From positions 131,442,346 through 131,506,345 of the forward strand of contig OX336388.2 of the NCBI GenBank assembly GCA_946902985.2: DNA of 64,000 nucleotides, given 5' to 3'. Below are positions 43,256-54,509 of this stretch, in pieces; position 1 is the stretch's first letter, and each line of letters begins with the position of its first letter. Below the pieces are notes generated by a model. The model was not told the DNA's origin. It saw nothing but the letters and a program-made list of their open reading frames with translations, and made no database searches. This stretch comes from Meconema thalassinum (Eukaryota > Arthropoda > Insecta > Orthoptera > Tettigoniidae). The translations under genes were made by a program, and so were the position numbers.

Positions 43256-43596
43256 CCTCCCGACATCGTGGTCATTTAGCCCCGTGTATTTGGGTGTGTA
43301 GAATTTGCCTTATAACCTGAGTCATTGTGGTGTTTGTAGCAGTGTGTGATTCAGGTGGTAGTTGGGAAGGAAGCGGCCGTGGCCTTATGATAGGAACCAT
43401 CTCGTATTTGCCTGCCTGGAATAGAAGTGGGAAACCACGGAAAACCACTTGCAGAATGGCTGAGATGGGATTCGAACCCACCTCTTCTCACCGTTCCAGT
43501 GCCCAGACCAGAATTAAATTTCCTGGCAGAGCCGGTGATAGAACCCGGGTCTCCGTGGTGACAGCCATGAATGCTAGCCACTACGCAACGAGGTGG
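43256..43596 (-). repeat. SINE F copy, minus strand
   Basis: Two B-box-like sites (complements of 'gggattcgaacccacctc' at 43469-43486 and 'gatagaacccgggtctccg' at 43537-43555), the core 'gggaaaccacggaaaaccac', and the head 'gctagccactacgcaacgaggtgg' at the right. Confidence 0.8.
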
Positions 43597-43994
43597 TCTC
43601 TTATTTGCTGTGGATCTCTTCGCATGTTGCGATAATAATCGTAAAATTTCTATAGGGATGTATATTATTATAATAATTGATAAAATTAACCGTTTAGGGC
43701 ACTACGTAAAGACCGCGATATCTGAATAGTTCGTCTTCCTTTCGGAATAATAATCTATACTAATATAATAAAGCTTAAGAGTTTGTGTGTTTAAACGCGC
43801 TAATCTCTGGAACTACCAGTCCGATTCGATTTTTTTATATGATAGCCTGATTCAAGAGGAATAGTTTAGGCTATGTAGCATTAGGCTACACCTCTCAGGT
43901 GACCTTCAAGATTGATTTTTGTTCAGTAAGTCGGTAGAACAAGTGCTCCCGAACAGCTCTGTCCGCACGCGCTGGCGTTATGGTTAGTGATACG

Positions 43995-44755
43995 TACACC
44001 GTTTCACCTATCTGAACCAAAATTTGTATACTTACCCTTTGGAACCCTGATGGTAACACTGTCTACGTGAAATTTCGGCCAGACCACTCCATGCCTTGCA
44101 TTTAGGCCCTTTGGCACAAATCTACACCGTTTCACCGATCAGAACCAAAATTTGTATACTTACCCTTTGTAACCATGCGAGAAACACAGTCTGCATGAAA
44201 TTTCGGTCAGAACACTCCATTCCCTACATTTAGGCCCTTTGACACAAATCTACACCCTTTCACCGAACTGAACCAAAATGTGTATACTTACCCTTTGGAA
44301 TCCTGCGAGTAACACTGCCTACATGAAATTTGACAGACCAGTCCATTCCCTGCATTTAGGCCCTTTGGCACAAATCTACACCCTTTCACCAATCTGAACC
44401 AAAAGTTGTATACTTACCCTTTGGAACGCTACGAGTAACACTGTTTACATGAATTTTCGGACAGACCACTCCATTCCCTGCATTTAGGCCCTTTGGCACA
44501 CATCTATACCGTTTCACCGATCTGAACGGCAATTTGTATACTTACCCTTTGGAACCCTGCGAGTAACACTGACTGCATGGAATTTTGGACAGACCCCTCC
44601 ATTCCTTGCATTTAGGCCCTTCATCACAAATCTACACCGTTTCTCTTAATTGCACCAAATTTTACATGCACTTTGAAACCCTGCTGGTAACACTGTTCAC
44701 TTGATATTTTGGACAACGCTCCCCATTCCCTACATTTAGAATAACAGACAAAATG
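43995..44755. repeat. ~127-bp tandem array inside the Helitron, 6 units
   Basis: Units begin 'tctacaccgtttcaccgatctgaac' and contain 'tgtatacttaccctttggaaccctg' and 'cattccctgcatttaggccctttggcac'. Starts are at about 43995, 44121, 44249, 44375, 44503 and 44631, a steady 126-128-bp period. The last unit is degenerate. Confidence 0.9.
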
Positions 44756-45515
44756 AACTTGAAACCCACGTATTAAGGCCCTAGAACCATTCATGTCCGT
44801 AGTAGTGTTACTGTAAGAGTATTTTAATAAGTCTGTTGTTGACGGGCAGTTCGGGCTGCATCACGTCACCCCTACCAGTGTTCTGGTGCAGAATTGCGAA
44901 AATAGTTGCATCTTGCGCTGTTTATAAATTGAAGTCACGGTGGGTAATTAGTGCAAAAAGATTTCTTAGGCCCCTTTAAACAGTTATCTGCCTCTGTATA
45001 AGTGCAATGGTGTTGGTGCAGTACATAGAGGTTATCAGCTGCAATAAGCATTGGTGCTTTAAAATTTACCTTCATTTATTCTGAACTTATCGTTAAGCAC
45101 TTTGTGGCGATAAATGATACTATTGCTAGCTCAGTAGCTCGGGCAGCCGAAGTTTGCCAAAGAATTCTGACTATTTTCCTACGGCGCTATGCAACAAAAG
45201 ACGACACTATTGGTCTCTACATTTCTAATAGCCAATGAAATATAGGCCCTAGGCAGTGTCTGTTGTTTCACTTACCGGTACTGTTCTTACTTTTTTTTTT
45301 TAATTTGTTTGTAAATTACATGTGTCAGTGCTGTAGTTAGTAAATAGCTGTTTCCCTATTCATAATTATCATTACGGGAAATTGACCTGAATGTTACGTC
45401 CATTATACTGTACTACTTATCACCCCCACTACAACCACCACCTCCACCTCCACAAAAAATATAGATGTTTAAAATATTGGTTTCAGTTAAGTATCATGTG
45501 CCAGTTCTGTAGTAG

Positions 45516-46284
45516 TAGCAATGAAACCCCTCATATCCGAACCCCGGAAATCCGAAATCCCGGGTAATCCGAACGAGGATCTTTCGACAATTTGAAGTTT
45601 GAAAAAATACACGCAACGAAGAGAAACTTATTTATTTAGTCATAAAACAATCTTATACTCTGCTATATGACCGCATTTTACATAAATAGTTGAAAAATTA
45701 GCAAGAAGTACAGTTAGCATAGTGTAAAAGTGCCTACATGGACTACTTATCCCATCCAGGATTGAGAAACGGAAACGGAAACGTTGGTTATTATAATTCC
45801 GTAGGTAATCACTTTGCTAAAACAATGAAATAGCAATAGAAACACACAAAATATCACTTAATCTTTCACTTGAAATCAGTTGTCTTCAATATTGTAGAAG
45901 GGACGAAAACTTTCCCGCGGAGGCAATTGCGCGCCACGTCGCACTAAAATGACATCGTTTGGCGTGGCTGCTGCGTGTTGTTCTACGAAGCGCAATTCGA
46001 TGTCAGCAGCAGATGCAGCTTCAGTATAAGTCATATTGTCTGCCGAAGTTTCTTCTTCCTCACTGTCATTAGCTACATTGCCGTCATGTCGACTTTGGAC
46101 CAGACTCACTATTTCATGTTCGTTGTTTGCGCCAAATCAGCCTGCCTCGCTCAATGTAGGCTACGAGCCGTAACGAGGGCTGGTCATTATGTTATGGAAA
46201 TCTTTCGGCTAATCCGAACAAATTGAAATCCGAACAGCCTACAGCCCCAATTAGTTCGGATTTGAGGGGTTATACTGTATTCAT
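45516..46284 (-). mobile_element. pogo/Tigger-like fossil nested in the Helitron
   Basis: The inverted ends are rich in 'aacccctcaaatccgaac' (left 45522-45542, right complement 46245-46270), with further 'atccgaa' repeats inside each end and 'actg|TA' at the right tip. The minus frame 46109-45876 ends 'EQHAAATPNDVILVRR', like the C-terminus of jerky/Tigger transposases. The rest of the transposase is deleted. Confidence 0.6.
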
Positions 46285-46334
46285 TATCATCCATAAAACA
46301 AATAAATCCACCGGGCGAAGCCGGGCACTACTGC

Positions 46335-46369
<35 letters not shown>

Positions 46370-46371
<2 letters not shown>

Positions 46372-46534
46372 GAATCGTGCACCGCAGTTGCGAGGGCTGC
46401 TGCAGTAAGTCCGGAGATCGTTATGTTTGAATCCCGGCGCTGACGAGGCTATCTTGAGTGTGGTTTTCCTACACTCCCCCCAGGCAATGCCGGGATAGTA
46501 CCTATCCCATCCCTGTCCCTTATACAGTCACACA

Positions 46535-46579
<45 letters not shown>

Positions 46580-46665
46580 CTACAGTCATCACAACAATAC
46601 GGGTTATCATACAGTTAAGACACACCCAATTACACGGGGATGATGACAAAGATGCCCCAAGCCCC
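46370..46665 (+). repeat. tRNA-SINE with (CT)n expansion
   Basis: Head-like 'gaatcgtgcaccgcagttgcgaggg...tttgaatcccggcgctg', then 'ggcaatgccgggatagtacc', a CT microsatellite (46537-46576) and the shared tail 'cagtcatcacaacaatacgggttatcatacagttaagacacacccaa'. It follows an (AAT)n tract at 46334-46370. Confidence 0.6.
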
Positions 46666-46679
46666 TCAAATAAATCAAC

Positions 46680-47210
46680 AGATTATTATTATTATTATTG
46701 TTGTTGTTGTTGTTTACGGTATGTATACCCTTGTTATTCCCGTCACTCGCAGTTGATTCACAAAACACCACAAACGTAGCTAATCGTAGGGGGATTCGTG
46801 TACGATCGTCAGGGATGTGGCGAGATTAATTTCTGTTTGGCGGTTAGTTTTTACGGCTGACGCAAACTAATTGGATTAAATGAATTAGACTGAACAAGGG
46901 TCTCCAAGGAAGTGACCTTGGCTTACTAAACGGTATTAACCTTTCAAGATACGATTGCCGGTGGTATTGTAGGAAACTATTCTTTGTTTACCTGTCATGT
47001 TGTCAGGTACAGTTGCGCGGGTAGGATATGACTCCAGAGCAGTGGTCTGTCATTGTTCTCCTCTCCCTAGTGACACGAGCTCCTATTATGCTTAGTTGTG
47101 GTGTTGCGAGACAATTAGAAACGCACCCTTCTCAATTCGCCCATTATTATAAAATTGTTTATTTTCACAATTCACAATACAACTTCTTTCTAACACAAGT
47201 AGCGCGCGCG
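46680..47210. other. Unassigned spacer
   Basis: Starts with (ATT)n/(GTT)n. A 116-codon plus frame from 47028 runs into the SINE C tail and has no recognised domain. Confidence 0.4.
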
Positions 47211-47224
47211 CGCAATGCTTCTTG

Positions 47225-47746
47225 GTTGGTTGGTTGGTTCTTAAGTTTACGGGCTGCGACAACGCGGTCATGTAGCCCCGTGTACTTTGGGTGTGTGTGT
47301 AGAATCTGTCTGTTAACCGGTGTTAATTGTGATGACTGTATTAGTGTGTGTGTTATCTGTTTTTTTTTTTTAATTTAAGTACTGCAACTTAGAATTTTTC
47401 AAATAGTTCCTACTTTTGCCGCCAAGCGCCACCGTCAACGACTACTAGGCCAAGTTCAGAACTTGGCTACTAGACGCCACTGCAGTCGGCTCTTGGCAAC
47501 GAACGTAGAAACCTAAGAGCGTTGTTTACATTCTTAACCTATCCAATTTAGCTTCACACAGGTGCAATTAGTGGAAGGTTCTTTAACATGCCATAAATCT
47601 ATGACATGGGACCGCCGGCTTTCCTTCCCCTCAGAAGGAAGGCATACAGAGGGATTTTTAACGCTCTTAAAAAATCCGACGGCTTCGGCCGGGTTTTGAA
47701 CCCGCTATCTTGGGCATAGAAGCTTAGCATCGCCATCGAAGCCGCT
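47225..47746 (-). repeat. SINE C copy, full length with 13-bp TSD
   Basis: Flanked by 'gcaatgcttcttg' (47212-47224 and 47747-47759). This fixes the family's ends: an (AACC)n tail at the 3' end and a tRNA-like head ending in 'ccatcgaagccgc' on the plus strand. Length is 522 bp. Confidence 0.9.
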
Positions 47747-47859
47747 GCAATGCTTCTTGACTTACGTGGAGACAGCATTCCGTCATCGCTGTTTCCTCCT
47801 GCCCATCCTGTAAGACTCCTGCTGCAGCAGGCGCAGCAAAGTTAAGCGGCAATCGTATT

Positions 47860-47985
47860 TTGAAAGGCTAAAACCGTCCTGAAATTTGCCTGGGATTGCA
47901 AATGGCTGGTCGACGGCGAGGTTCGAACCCAAGAGTCCAGACACAGCGTGACCCCAAGGCCTTGTGGCTTAGCATGCCACTGTCT
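47860..47985 (-). repeat. tRNA-SINE head fragment
   Basis: Complementary B-box 'gaggttcgaacccaag' (47919-47934) and head-like 'ccaaggccttgtggcttagcatgcc'. Confidence 0.5.
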
Positions 47986-48284
47986 GTATTATTATTTTAC
48001 TACTATTATCACTAAATCAACACTTCTAGATGAATAAATATTGACGGTATCGGTAGATAAGATGTTACAATGTACTGTATTTCGACACTAGGGACGGGTC
48101 GGTGGATTCGTATCGTAAGAGATCATTAGAAAACTAAATCAAAAGGCCTCCATCTTCGTGTTGAACTTCTTTTAGTAATGCGTAGTGGTCTGTCTGTTTA
48201 CTTTTGGTGGTAGACTAGAAACATCTCTACGGAGGAGACACATTTCGTGCGTATATGCGTGGGAGCCGTGCCAGTCGAGTTACT

Positions 48285-48370
48285 GCCTTGTTAAAGGTCT
48301 CCTTCGGGGCAACATTCTGATACCCTGGTGTCTCTAAAAGCCGCAGTAGTTAAAAGGGACTTAAACACTT
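48285..48370 (+). repeat. SINE D 3' fragment
   Basis: 'aaaggtctccttcggggcaac' and 'ccgcagtagttaaaagggac' correspond to the 3' half of SINE D in the opposite orientation to the 37275 copy. Confidence 0.55.
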
Positions 48371-49278
48371 CTACAGTCATACAGGAATACAGGTTATTAG
48401 ACAAAATTCATACATATCCAAAGACACGGGATTCATGACCACGATGTCCCAAGGCTTAAAAAAACGAATTAACTGCTTGTAGGCCTACCTTTTTACAGTA
48501 AAACCTACCTAAACCGGTCCCTTTATATAGCCTACCGAAAACTTGGGCAAATGGAAAACAACATTCGGAACGGAGGTATTTCCTATGTATAAAGACACTG
48601 TAAACCGGAAAACTGCCTAACGCGGAAACGGAAATAAATTTCGGAACTGGATGCGTAAATAACCTGACTAAGACGGATTATCTGATCCATAATACAAAGC
48701 AATGTACTAAATTTTGAGTGCGACTGTACTTGCTCCGAAGTTCTAGGAAACCATAACACAAATTTGTCCTCAAGGACGCAGCAGGTATGCTTCATTTCAC
48801 AACATCTGTACCATTATTTCCTCCAACCCTCTTGTAAAACACACAGTTTCCTTCTAACAAATGAGAGTTGAAGTATGAGTAGAAGAAAACTGTGAACTGG
48901 AGTACAGGCCGGACGTTTGTTTTAGACGAGTGAAAATTCTTAATGGAAGCCTGGAGGCGAGTTACTACAGTACCTGTGTTGTTATCAGCTGCCCCAAGTG
49001 GTCCGATGATTGACAAAGCTTTTTCACACTACTACTGAAGTACAGTCATTGGCAAATATATTGACGTTCTGTTCGTAACTACGTAACGTGTACTTCTGCG
49101 TCACACAATACTTCGAAGTGGACTGTACTGTCTGCTCAAGTCTGGAATTCCATTACATCAAGTCGGTGGTGACAGTGTGAAGCGATAGGGTGAGAGAGTG
49201 AGTGAGTGTAGGCTCACCTACAGGCTTCAAGGTCAAGGGCAATCGTCTAAAACAAACGTCCGGCCTGTAATCTTTATG

Positions 49279-49757
49279 TTCGACCCTGACTATTATATGT
49301 CAGAAAACTGTACTATAATGAGGCTCATTATAACACTATTTTTCATTATGAAACAGTTTCTCCCACCAATCAGAGCTCAAGAAACAGTTGTTTGACCAAT
49401 TAGATAACGATAGCATCGCATCTGCGCTGAGTTCCAAGGCCTTCTAATTTAAATTTCACTGCGTGGCCTAGTGTCATAGTTGGATAATCGAGGTGGCCAT
49501 GGTCAAATACAAGGCATTGTTTGCGTCCCATGTGCTCTGTTCAGTACATAAAACTGGCGAAATCTCGACAGATATTTATGAATATTTATGTTCGAACATA
49601 AAATAGTTAGAATACAGTAATTATCGTCGAACATAAACAGTCGTATGCAACTCGCCTATAATGGTAATTAAGACACTCGTATTATAAAACTTGCATACGC
49701 TCTTTTTATAAACATACTCGTGTCTTAATTATTGCAATTATAGGCTCGTTGCATAAT
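49279..49757. mobile_element. Dispersed repeat, copy 2: conserved ends, different interior
   Basis: Its ends match 29830-29962 and 30278-30467. The interior (49407-49568, about 162 bp) differs from the 315-bp interior of copy 1. It lies inside the Tigger-like element. Confidence 0.6.
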
Positions 49758-49846
49758 GTACTATTAAAGCGTTCTCTTTACTGTGCACTGCATTTATTTA
49801 CGTACTGTAATTCAGTGACAATGACTTCTAAACATAAGACACTTAA

Positions 49847-49903
49847 TCTTCATCCATTCCATCTCTCATCCCGACTCGCACTCTCAGGAGGCTACACGAA
49901 AAA
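49847..49903 (+). repeat. 57-bp SINE B 3' fragment
   Basis: 'ttcatccattccatctctcatcccgactcgcactctcaggaggctacacga' plus oligo-A (positions 49848-49903), flanked by 'acttaa' (49841-49846, 49904-49909). It is an extremely 5'-truncated SINE insertion within a transposase-like frame. Confidence 0.6.
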
Positions 49904-50348
49904 ACTTAAACTGGAAGAGAAAATTAAGTTATTGAAGAACACAAAGAATTGGGTCGTTAAAGTGGGGATATCTCAAATTGTTCCATAGTAATCCTATGCG
50001 ATAATATTGTACAGTAATTCTTTGTAGTGTATTTTGTCTTAATAAAACTCAACGGAAACCTGCGAAAACGGAAAAATAAATCCGGAACGGTTGCGTTCCG
50101 CTTAAGGCAGGCTTTACTATATTTACATTTACTTAATGTTCTTATAGTAAGTTAATTTATGTCATCATCCTCAGGCGTAGTCATGTGCGTTACGTTCTCG
50201 TAGTCATGTGCGTTACGTCCTCCATTTCGACTGCAAGGAAGAGTTGGAATTCCGGAGATCGAAGATTAGAGTCCCGGCGCGACCATCTGGTGAAATTTCT
50301 CCCCGTTTCACACTCTAGCCAAATACCGTGGTTAGCGTAACACAAAAA

Positions 50349-50668
50349 AGGTGGTCTGCCTCGTTGCGTAGTGGCTGGATTCTCTACTCTGCCAAGAAAT
50401 TTAATTGTGGTTTGAGTGCTGGAACGGGGTCGTAAGGAAAAACTGAGAAGCAGGTTCGATTCCTACCTCAGACATCCTGGAAGTAGTTCTCAGTGGTTTC
50501 CCCACTTATATTCCAGGAAAATGCCGGGATGGTATCTAATTAAGTCCACGGGCGCTTCCTACCCTCGATTACAACTACACACACTAGTACAGGCATCAGA
50601 GTGACACATGTTATGTTCTACACACACCCAAGTACACTGGGCTACATGACCACTAGGCCTATGTCGCA
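50349..50668 (+). repeat. SINE F copy
   Basis: The head 'gtctgcctcgttgcgtagtggc' is followed by 'gtgctggaacggggt', 'ggttcgattcctacctcag', a diverged core and the shared tail 'cacacactagtacaggcatcag...acacacccaagtacactgggc'. Confidence 0.72.
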
Positions 50669-50669
50669 A

Positions 50670-50870
50670 ATCTGAACCACAAGATGTGATATTTCACTTC
50701 GAAAATCTCCCATGCACATCCTGGTCCGCCTTAGTGAGGGGTAAGCACCATCAAGGCCCACTAGCTTAACACAAGTCATCACAGAATCATAAACTATCAA
50801 ACAGATTAAATACGAACCAAAGTATATGGGGCTGATGAGCAACATGTCCCAAAACGAAAGAATGAATTAT
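50670..50870 (-). repeat. Degenerate tRNA-SINE
   Basis: Related to the 39040-39280 copy ('gaaccacaagatgtgatatttcacttcgaaaatctcccatgcac'). Confidence 0.45.
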
Positions 50871-51318
50871 ACAACAGTTACATAAGTGAGGAGTACGTTA
50901 TTTACCTTTTAGACACTACGACCCCCATTTTAGGCTGAGTATTTTGGCGACCCCTAAGTTTTAACGTTAAAACAAAAATATTAAAAAATTACAATAACTG
51001 TTAAGTTTTATTCATAAAAACACTTGTAACTAATATCATCATATATATTATTTCAGTAGTATAGATCCCTCCTGCGGCACTCACAAGCGACCGATCGTGA
51101 AAATGAACATTCAAATGAGAGAATAGATAAATTCGATAAATATCAATAATTTCTTTAAAAAATTACTTTAAATAAATGTACGAAGTATGCGATTTGTAGA
51201 TACTGTTGTTGTATGAAAATACGCTCCATAATTGCTGTCCACTTCACATTTTGGCCGCTGTGACGCCTATTTCATGTTATTTTAACATTATGAGGTATTT
51301 CCTTTATCATTTTGCATG
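50871..51318. other. Unassigned AT-rich spacer left of the LTR element
   Basis: Contains 'tggcgacccc' near 50955, weakly like the 'gcgaccc' repeats of the hAT terminus at 63915-63985. If the two belonged together the LTR element would lie inside a hAT-like element, but I cannot show this. Confidence 0.35.
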
Positions 51319-51323
51319 GATTT

Positions 51324-53029
51324 TGTAACAGTGCTCTCATCCCCCCTTCCCTATTCGATAACCCAAGATGTGATAATAATATTAATAATATTAGCATATC
51401 AAAATTATCATTTAATTACTCGCTAGGTCAGCTGAGTTCACAGCAAATAAAACCTAGGAGTGAATGTTCCGATTTGCTTGGTTTTCAAGAACACCCTCAT
51501 TTGATTTAGGAAAAGAGATTAGGCGGGACGAAACCAATGTCAAGACCAGCTTGTTGAGTAGAAGGCTGGATGCGTACCTCAGCAGGCCGTATTAAATTGA
51601 CCCTGCCAAAGATGAAGAAGAAAAGGGGAATAATCTTCCTAGTGACTTCATGCAATAAATAATATGACAAATCAAAATAGCTAACATGTATTGAACATTA
51701 AGATCAAACAAATTACAAGATAAACCTTCCACCACTAAAATTAACCATCTGACAAATATGATCTAATTAAACACCAATGAATCACTTAACCTAAACAAAC
51801 CAGACACTTGCCCGCTTGGCAAAATTACTTTTCCCCATCATACGATTAATAGAATTACAGAATTGAGGGTAGTTTCACCCGCAAGGATACAAGGAAAATA
51901 ACAACATGAGATTTAGGCCTGGTGCCGTTTCACAAACAAATTGCATAAAGCAACAAACGCGTTCCTTAGTGAACGAAAGCGTCTGAGAAACTTCAGAGTC
52001 CAGCACTGACTGTCTTCTGAAGCCTATCTGACCAAAGTTAAAACCCACGAGGTTCCCATCCAGCTAACCGGAAATAGGGCAATAATAACCCACCCTGCAG
52101 TAATTACATAAAAGGCACCACCAAATTGTACAAACCCTTCCAAAATATTACATACTAAAAATAATAATGTCAGTCCGCTTAAAATACGGTCCACCGTCAC
52201 ATGGCCTTAACGACATAGCAAAAGACACAGTTTAATGTTCCATCGAACGGTTGCCCCTTTTAACAAATTGAGTTCATACCACCATTTCAGCCCTCCGGAG
52301 AACTGCCCTCAGTTCCCCGGAGGCGATCGCTTAAGAGCCCTTCCGTCAGCAAGGTTCCTCTCGTCCTGTCTTTTGAGTCACAGATTCCACCCTTGTATAT
52401 CAGCGTACCCCCCACAACAACCCTCCAGTAGTACCAACTGCGACCAGTCGCTCAACCGGCCAAAACAAATCCAGAGTTCAAGGTCTTGAGTGGGTACTAC
52501 AGAATATCAGCCCATACAGGTTACTGCGTAGAAACCTTCTAGGAGTCGAGGCGTTACACAATGTCCTTTGTAAGATTTTTCTCAGAATAAGAGCTTGGCG
52601 AATGAAGCTGACAGTAAATGTTCGCTTTTCCAATGTTTGCAGACACAAAGCTCGATTTATCTCCCTTTACAAGTGTCTATCACGATAAGCCTATAAGTGA
52701 CAGGACACACAAAGGCACAAATCCTGGCAGAAGGCTTGGCGAATGAAACTGACAGGAAATGTTCACCTTTCAAAAGTTCACGGATCAAAGCTTGACTTAT
52801 CCCTCTTTTCCATTTGCGATAAACCTTTAGGTGACAGCACACACAAAGGCACAAATCATGGCAGAAAGGGCTAGGCGATCCCATTTCACCAGTAGCCAGG
52901 CGCCAACTTGGTGAATGGAATTCTCAGAAGAGCCCTGGTGTATGCTCTCATGATAATCTGGCCAGACCTGGAGCTCCTGCGGCGTCTCGAAGATAAGATG
53001 AACATGTACCGATTTGCAAAATTGGTACA
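51324..53029 (-). repeat. LTR (3' LTR in element orientation)
   Basis: 1706 bp with the TG...CA inverted tips. It differs from the other LTR at only a few places I can see (for example a C-run and an AAT/ATT change near 51345-51385). It contains a ~141-bp internal duplication: 'gcttggcgaatgaagctgac' near 52594 and again near 52735, each followed by 'gacacacaaaggcacaaatc'-type sequence, with a partial third start near 52870. Confidence 0.9.
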
Positions 53030-53041
53030 TCCTCCTCCTCC
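53030..53041 (-). promoter_or_regulatory. Polypurine tract of the LTR element
   Basis: On the minus strand GGAGGAGGAGGA directly precedes the 3' LTR tip TGTACC. This is the expected place and composition for plus-strand DNA priming. Confidence 0.82.
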
Positions 53042-54255
53042 AAAGGAAGACGATGGGGAGATGATGAACAGGGTGATGGTGTCCAGCTGGTCTCTTGGCA
53101 GCTGAAGAGGCTACTCCAATCTCCGCCAGCGGATCTTGAAGTAGATCTCCTCGGGTAGAATGATGCCATGGGACCTAGATGGTACCTCCAACCTGGGCCC
53201 AGATTGGTAGTACACGTCCCACATAGTGACCACTGAAACACACATCAGAACAGCAGCGTATGGTCCAAATACAGTTCCCTTAGAGGGAACAATCGTTCCA
53301 GGCCAGCCAACCAGCCCATAACAGCTGAAGTTATCCCAGGAAGGATAAAAAAAGACATCACACGAAGCATTAGTGTGCCATCGAAGTTCACTTAAGAGTC
53401 TTTCAAATCACAAGGGATACTTGATGCTTCAAACAAGGTTCTGCGCAAAGAGATAGTGTCCAGGGCATAATTAAAGGTCCACTGAAGTACGAAAAACACA
53501 CGAAAGGGGCAACCAACTCTACGATATGACTGACGTTAACAAGCTTAATTGAAAGTTCACTACAATACTTAGCAAGAATAACTAAAATTTAACTAAGGTG
53601 CACAGAACCCAGAATTTTTCTTTAGAATTCGCAAATCAAAGGCACCTACAAACTTGCCCACCAAAAATTTTAAACAATTTCTCAAAATGAATTTACCTTA
53701 ACAAAAACCGAAATACCATTTTTCTGCGACTTCACGAAATCAGGACAGCACGTAACTATTTCCAAAATTCACAATGACAATTACATTAACATGCCGCACG
53801 GGGCATTCCATAAAACTACATTTATTATACCGCCCGTGGTATAGCTCAATTTAAATACATTACAAAATTACCTACCGCACTGAAGGCATCACACAGAGCT
53901 CGTTTTGATATGCACACAAACACAAATTACATGTCTTGCTCAATTTTACATGTTCCTGACCCACACTGCCCTCAGTGGCCTCCAAGGACAGGAGGAACAG
54001 AGACCACAACATCCTATCACGCAAGCACACTAGCAGCAAGACAAACAAAATAAGGAAAAACCACGTCACCCACATAATTCACACACACATTCACACTTTA
54101 ATAATAAGAATGCCCTTAATTCCATCGGGCTGTCACCCCGATATTTCTCCCACTCCATATCTGCCAACGGGCAATGTTCCCGGTGACAACACAAAACATA
54201 AATAACCCTAAATTCCATAGGACAACTAGCGAACCAGGAAAACAGCACGAGGACT
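53042..54255. other. LARD interior, non-coding
   Basis: No domain-bearing frame is found; the longest minus frames are 60-97 codons and unremarkable. Confidence 0.5.
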
Positions 54256-54274
54256 GCAGTTCATAACCTGACGT

Positions 54275-54489
54275 CATCATCATCATTCTCTACGGCTTAT
54301 TCCAATTAATTGGGGTCGCCGGAGCCAACCCGGCTCATTTTGGTTTTGGCCGGGGATTTAAGACCGGATGCCCTTCCTGACGCCACGTGATTTTTCAGGT
54401 GAAAATTTCGCCCAGCTGTCACCGGGATTCGATCCCCGGCCGTCCGGGTGAAAGACGAGCAGCTAAGCCACTACGCCATCACGCTCCCC
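54275..54489 (-). repeat. tRNA-SINE with 19-bp TSD, nested in the LARD
   Basis: Flanked by 'gcagttcataacctgacgt' (54256-54274 and 54490-54508), an exact match. The minus-strand head at the right has the B-box (complement of 'gggattcgatccccgg', 54423-54438) and head 'gaaagacgagcagctaagccactacgcc'. It ends at the left with (ATC)n-type 'catcatcatcatt'. Body 'attaattggggtcgccggagcc' recurs at 29255-29280. Confidence 0.92.
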
Positions 54490-54509
54490 GCAGTTCATAA
54501 CCTGACGTG

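Larger units (their letters stand above)
43754..46337 (+). mobile_element. Helitron, non-autonomous, 2.6 kb
   Basis: The 5' end 'TCTATACTAATATAATAAAG' follows an A and continues 'gagtttgtgtgtttaaacgcgctaatctctgg...agtccgattcg', a widespread Helitron leader. The 3' end has a strong hairpin ('ccgggcgaagccggg', 46311-46325) followed by 'cactactgCTAA' and T. It contains a ~127-bp tandem array and a pogo/Tigger-like fossil. No Rep/helicase coding is visible. Confidence 0.75.
48496..50119. mobile_element. pogo/Tigger-like element, non-autonomous, with nested repeats
   Basis: The left tip CAGTAAAACCTACCTAAACCGG-like (first bases 48496 on) and the right tip, the complement of 'tagtaaagcctgcc', are flanked by TA (48494-48495, 50120-50121). 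'cggaaac'-type subterminal repeats lie inside both ends. Near the right end a plus frame reads 'LKLEEKIKLLKNT' (49906 on), like the start of a pogo-type helix-turn-helix, then stops. The copy contains the dispersed repeat at 49279-49757 and a 57-bp SINE fragment. Confidence 0.55.

Noticed and set aside
46458..46649. Frames of about 60 residues with Arg-Glu or Leu-Ser repeats
   Set aside because: They read through the (CT)n microsatellite.
50900..51000. Left end of a hAT element paired with 63915-63987
   Set aside because: Only 'gcgacccc' resemblance; no CAGGG-type tip and no matching TSD could be found.
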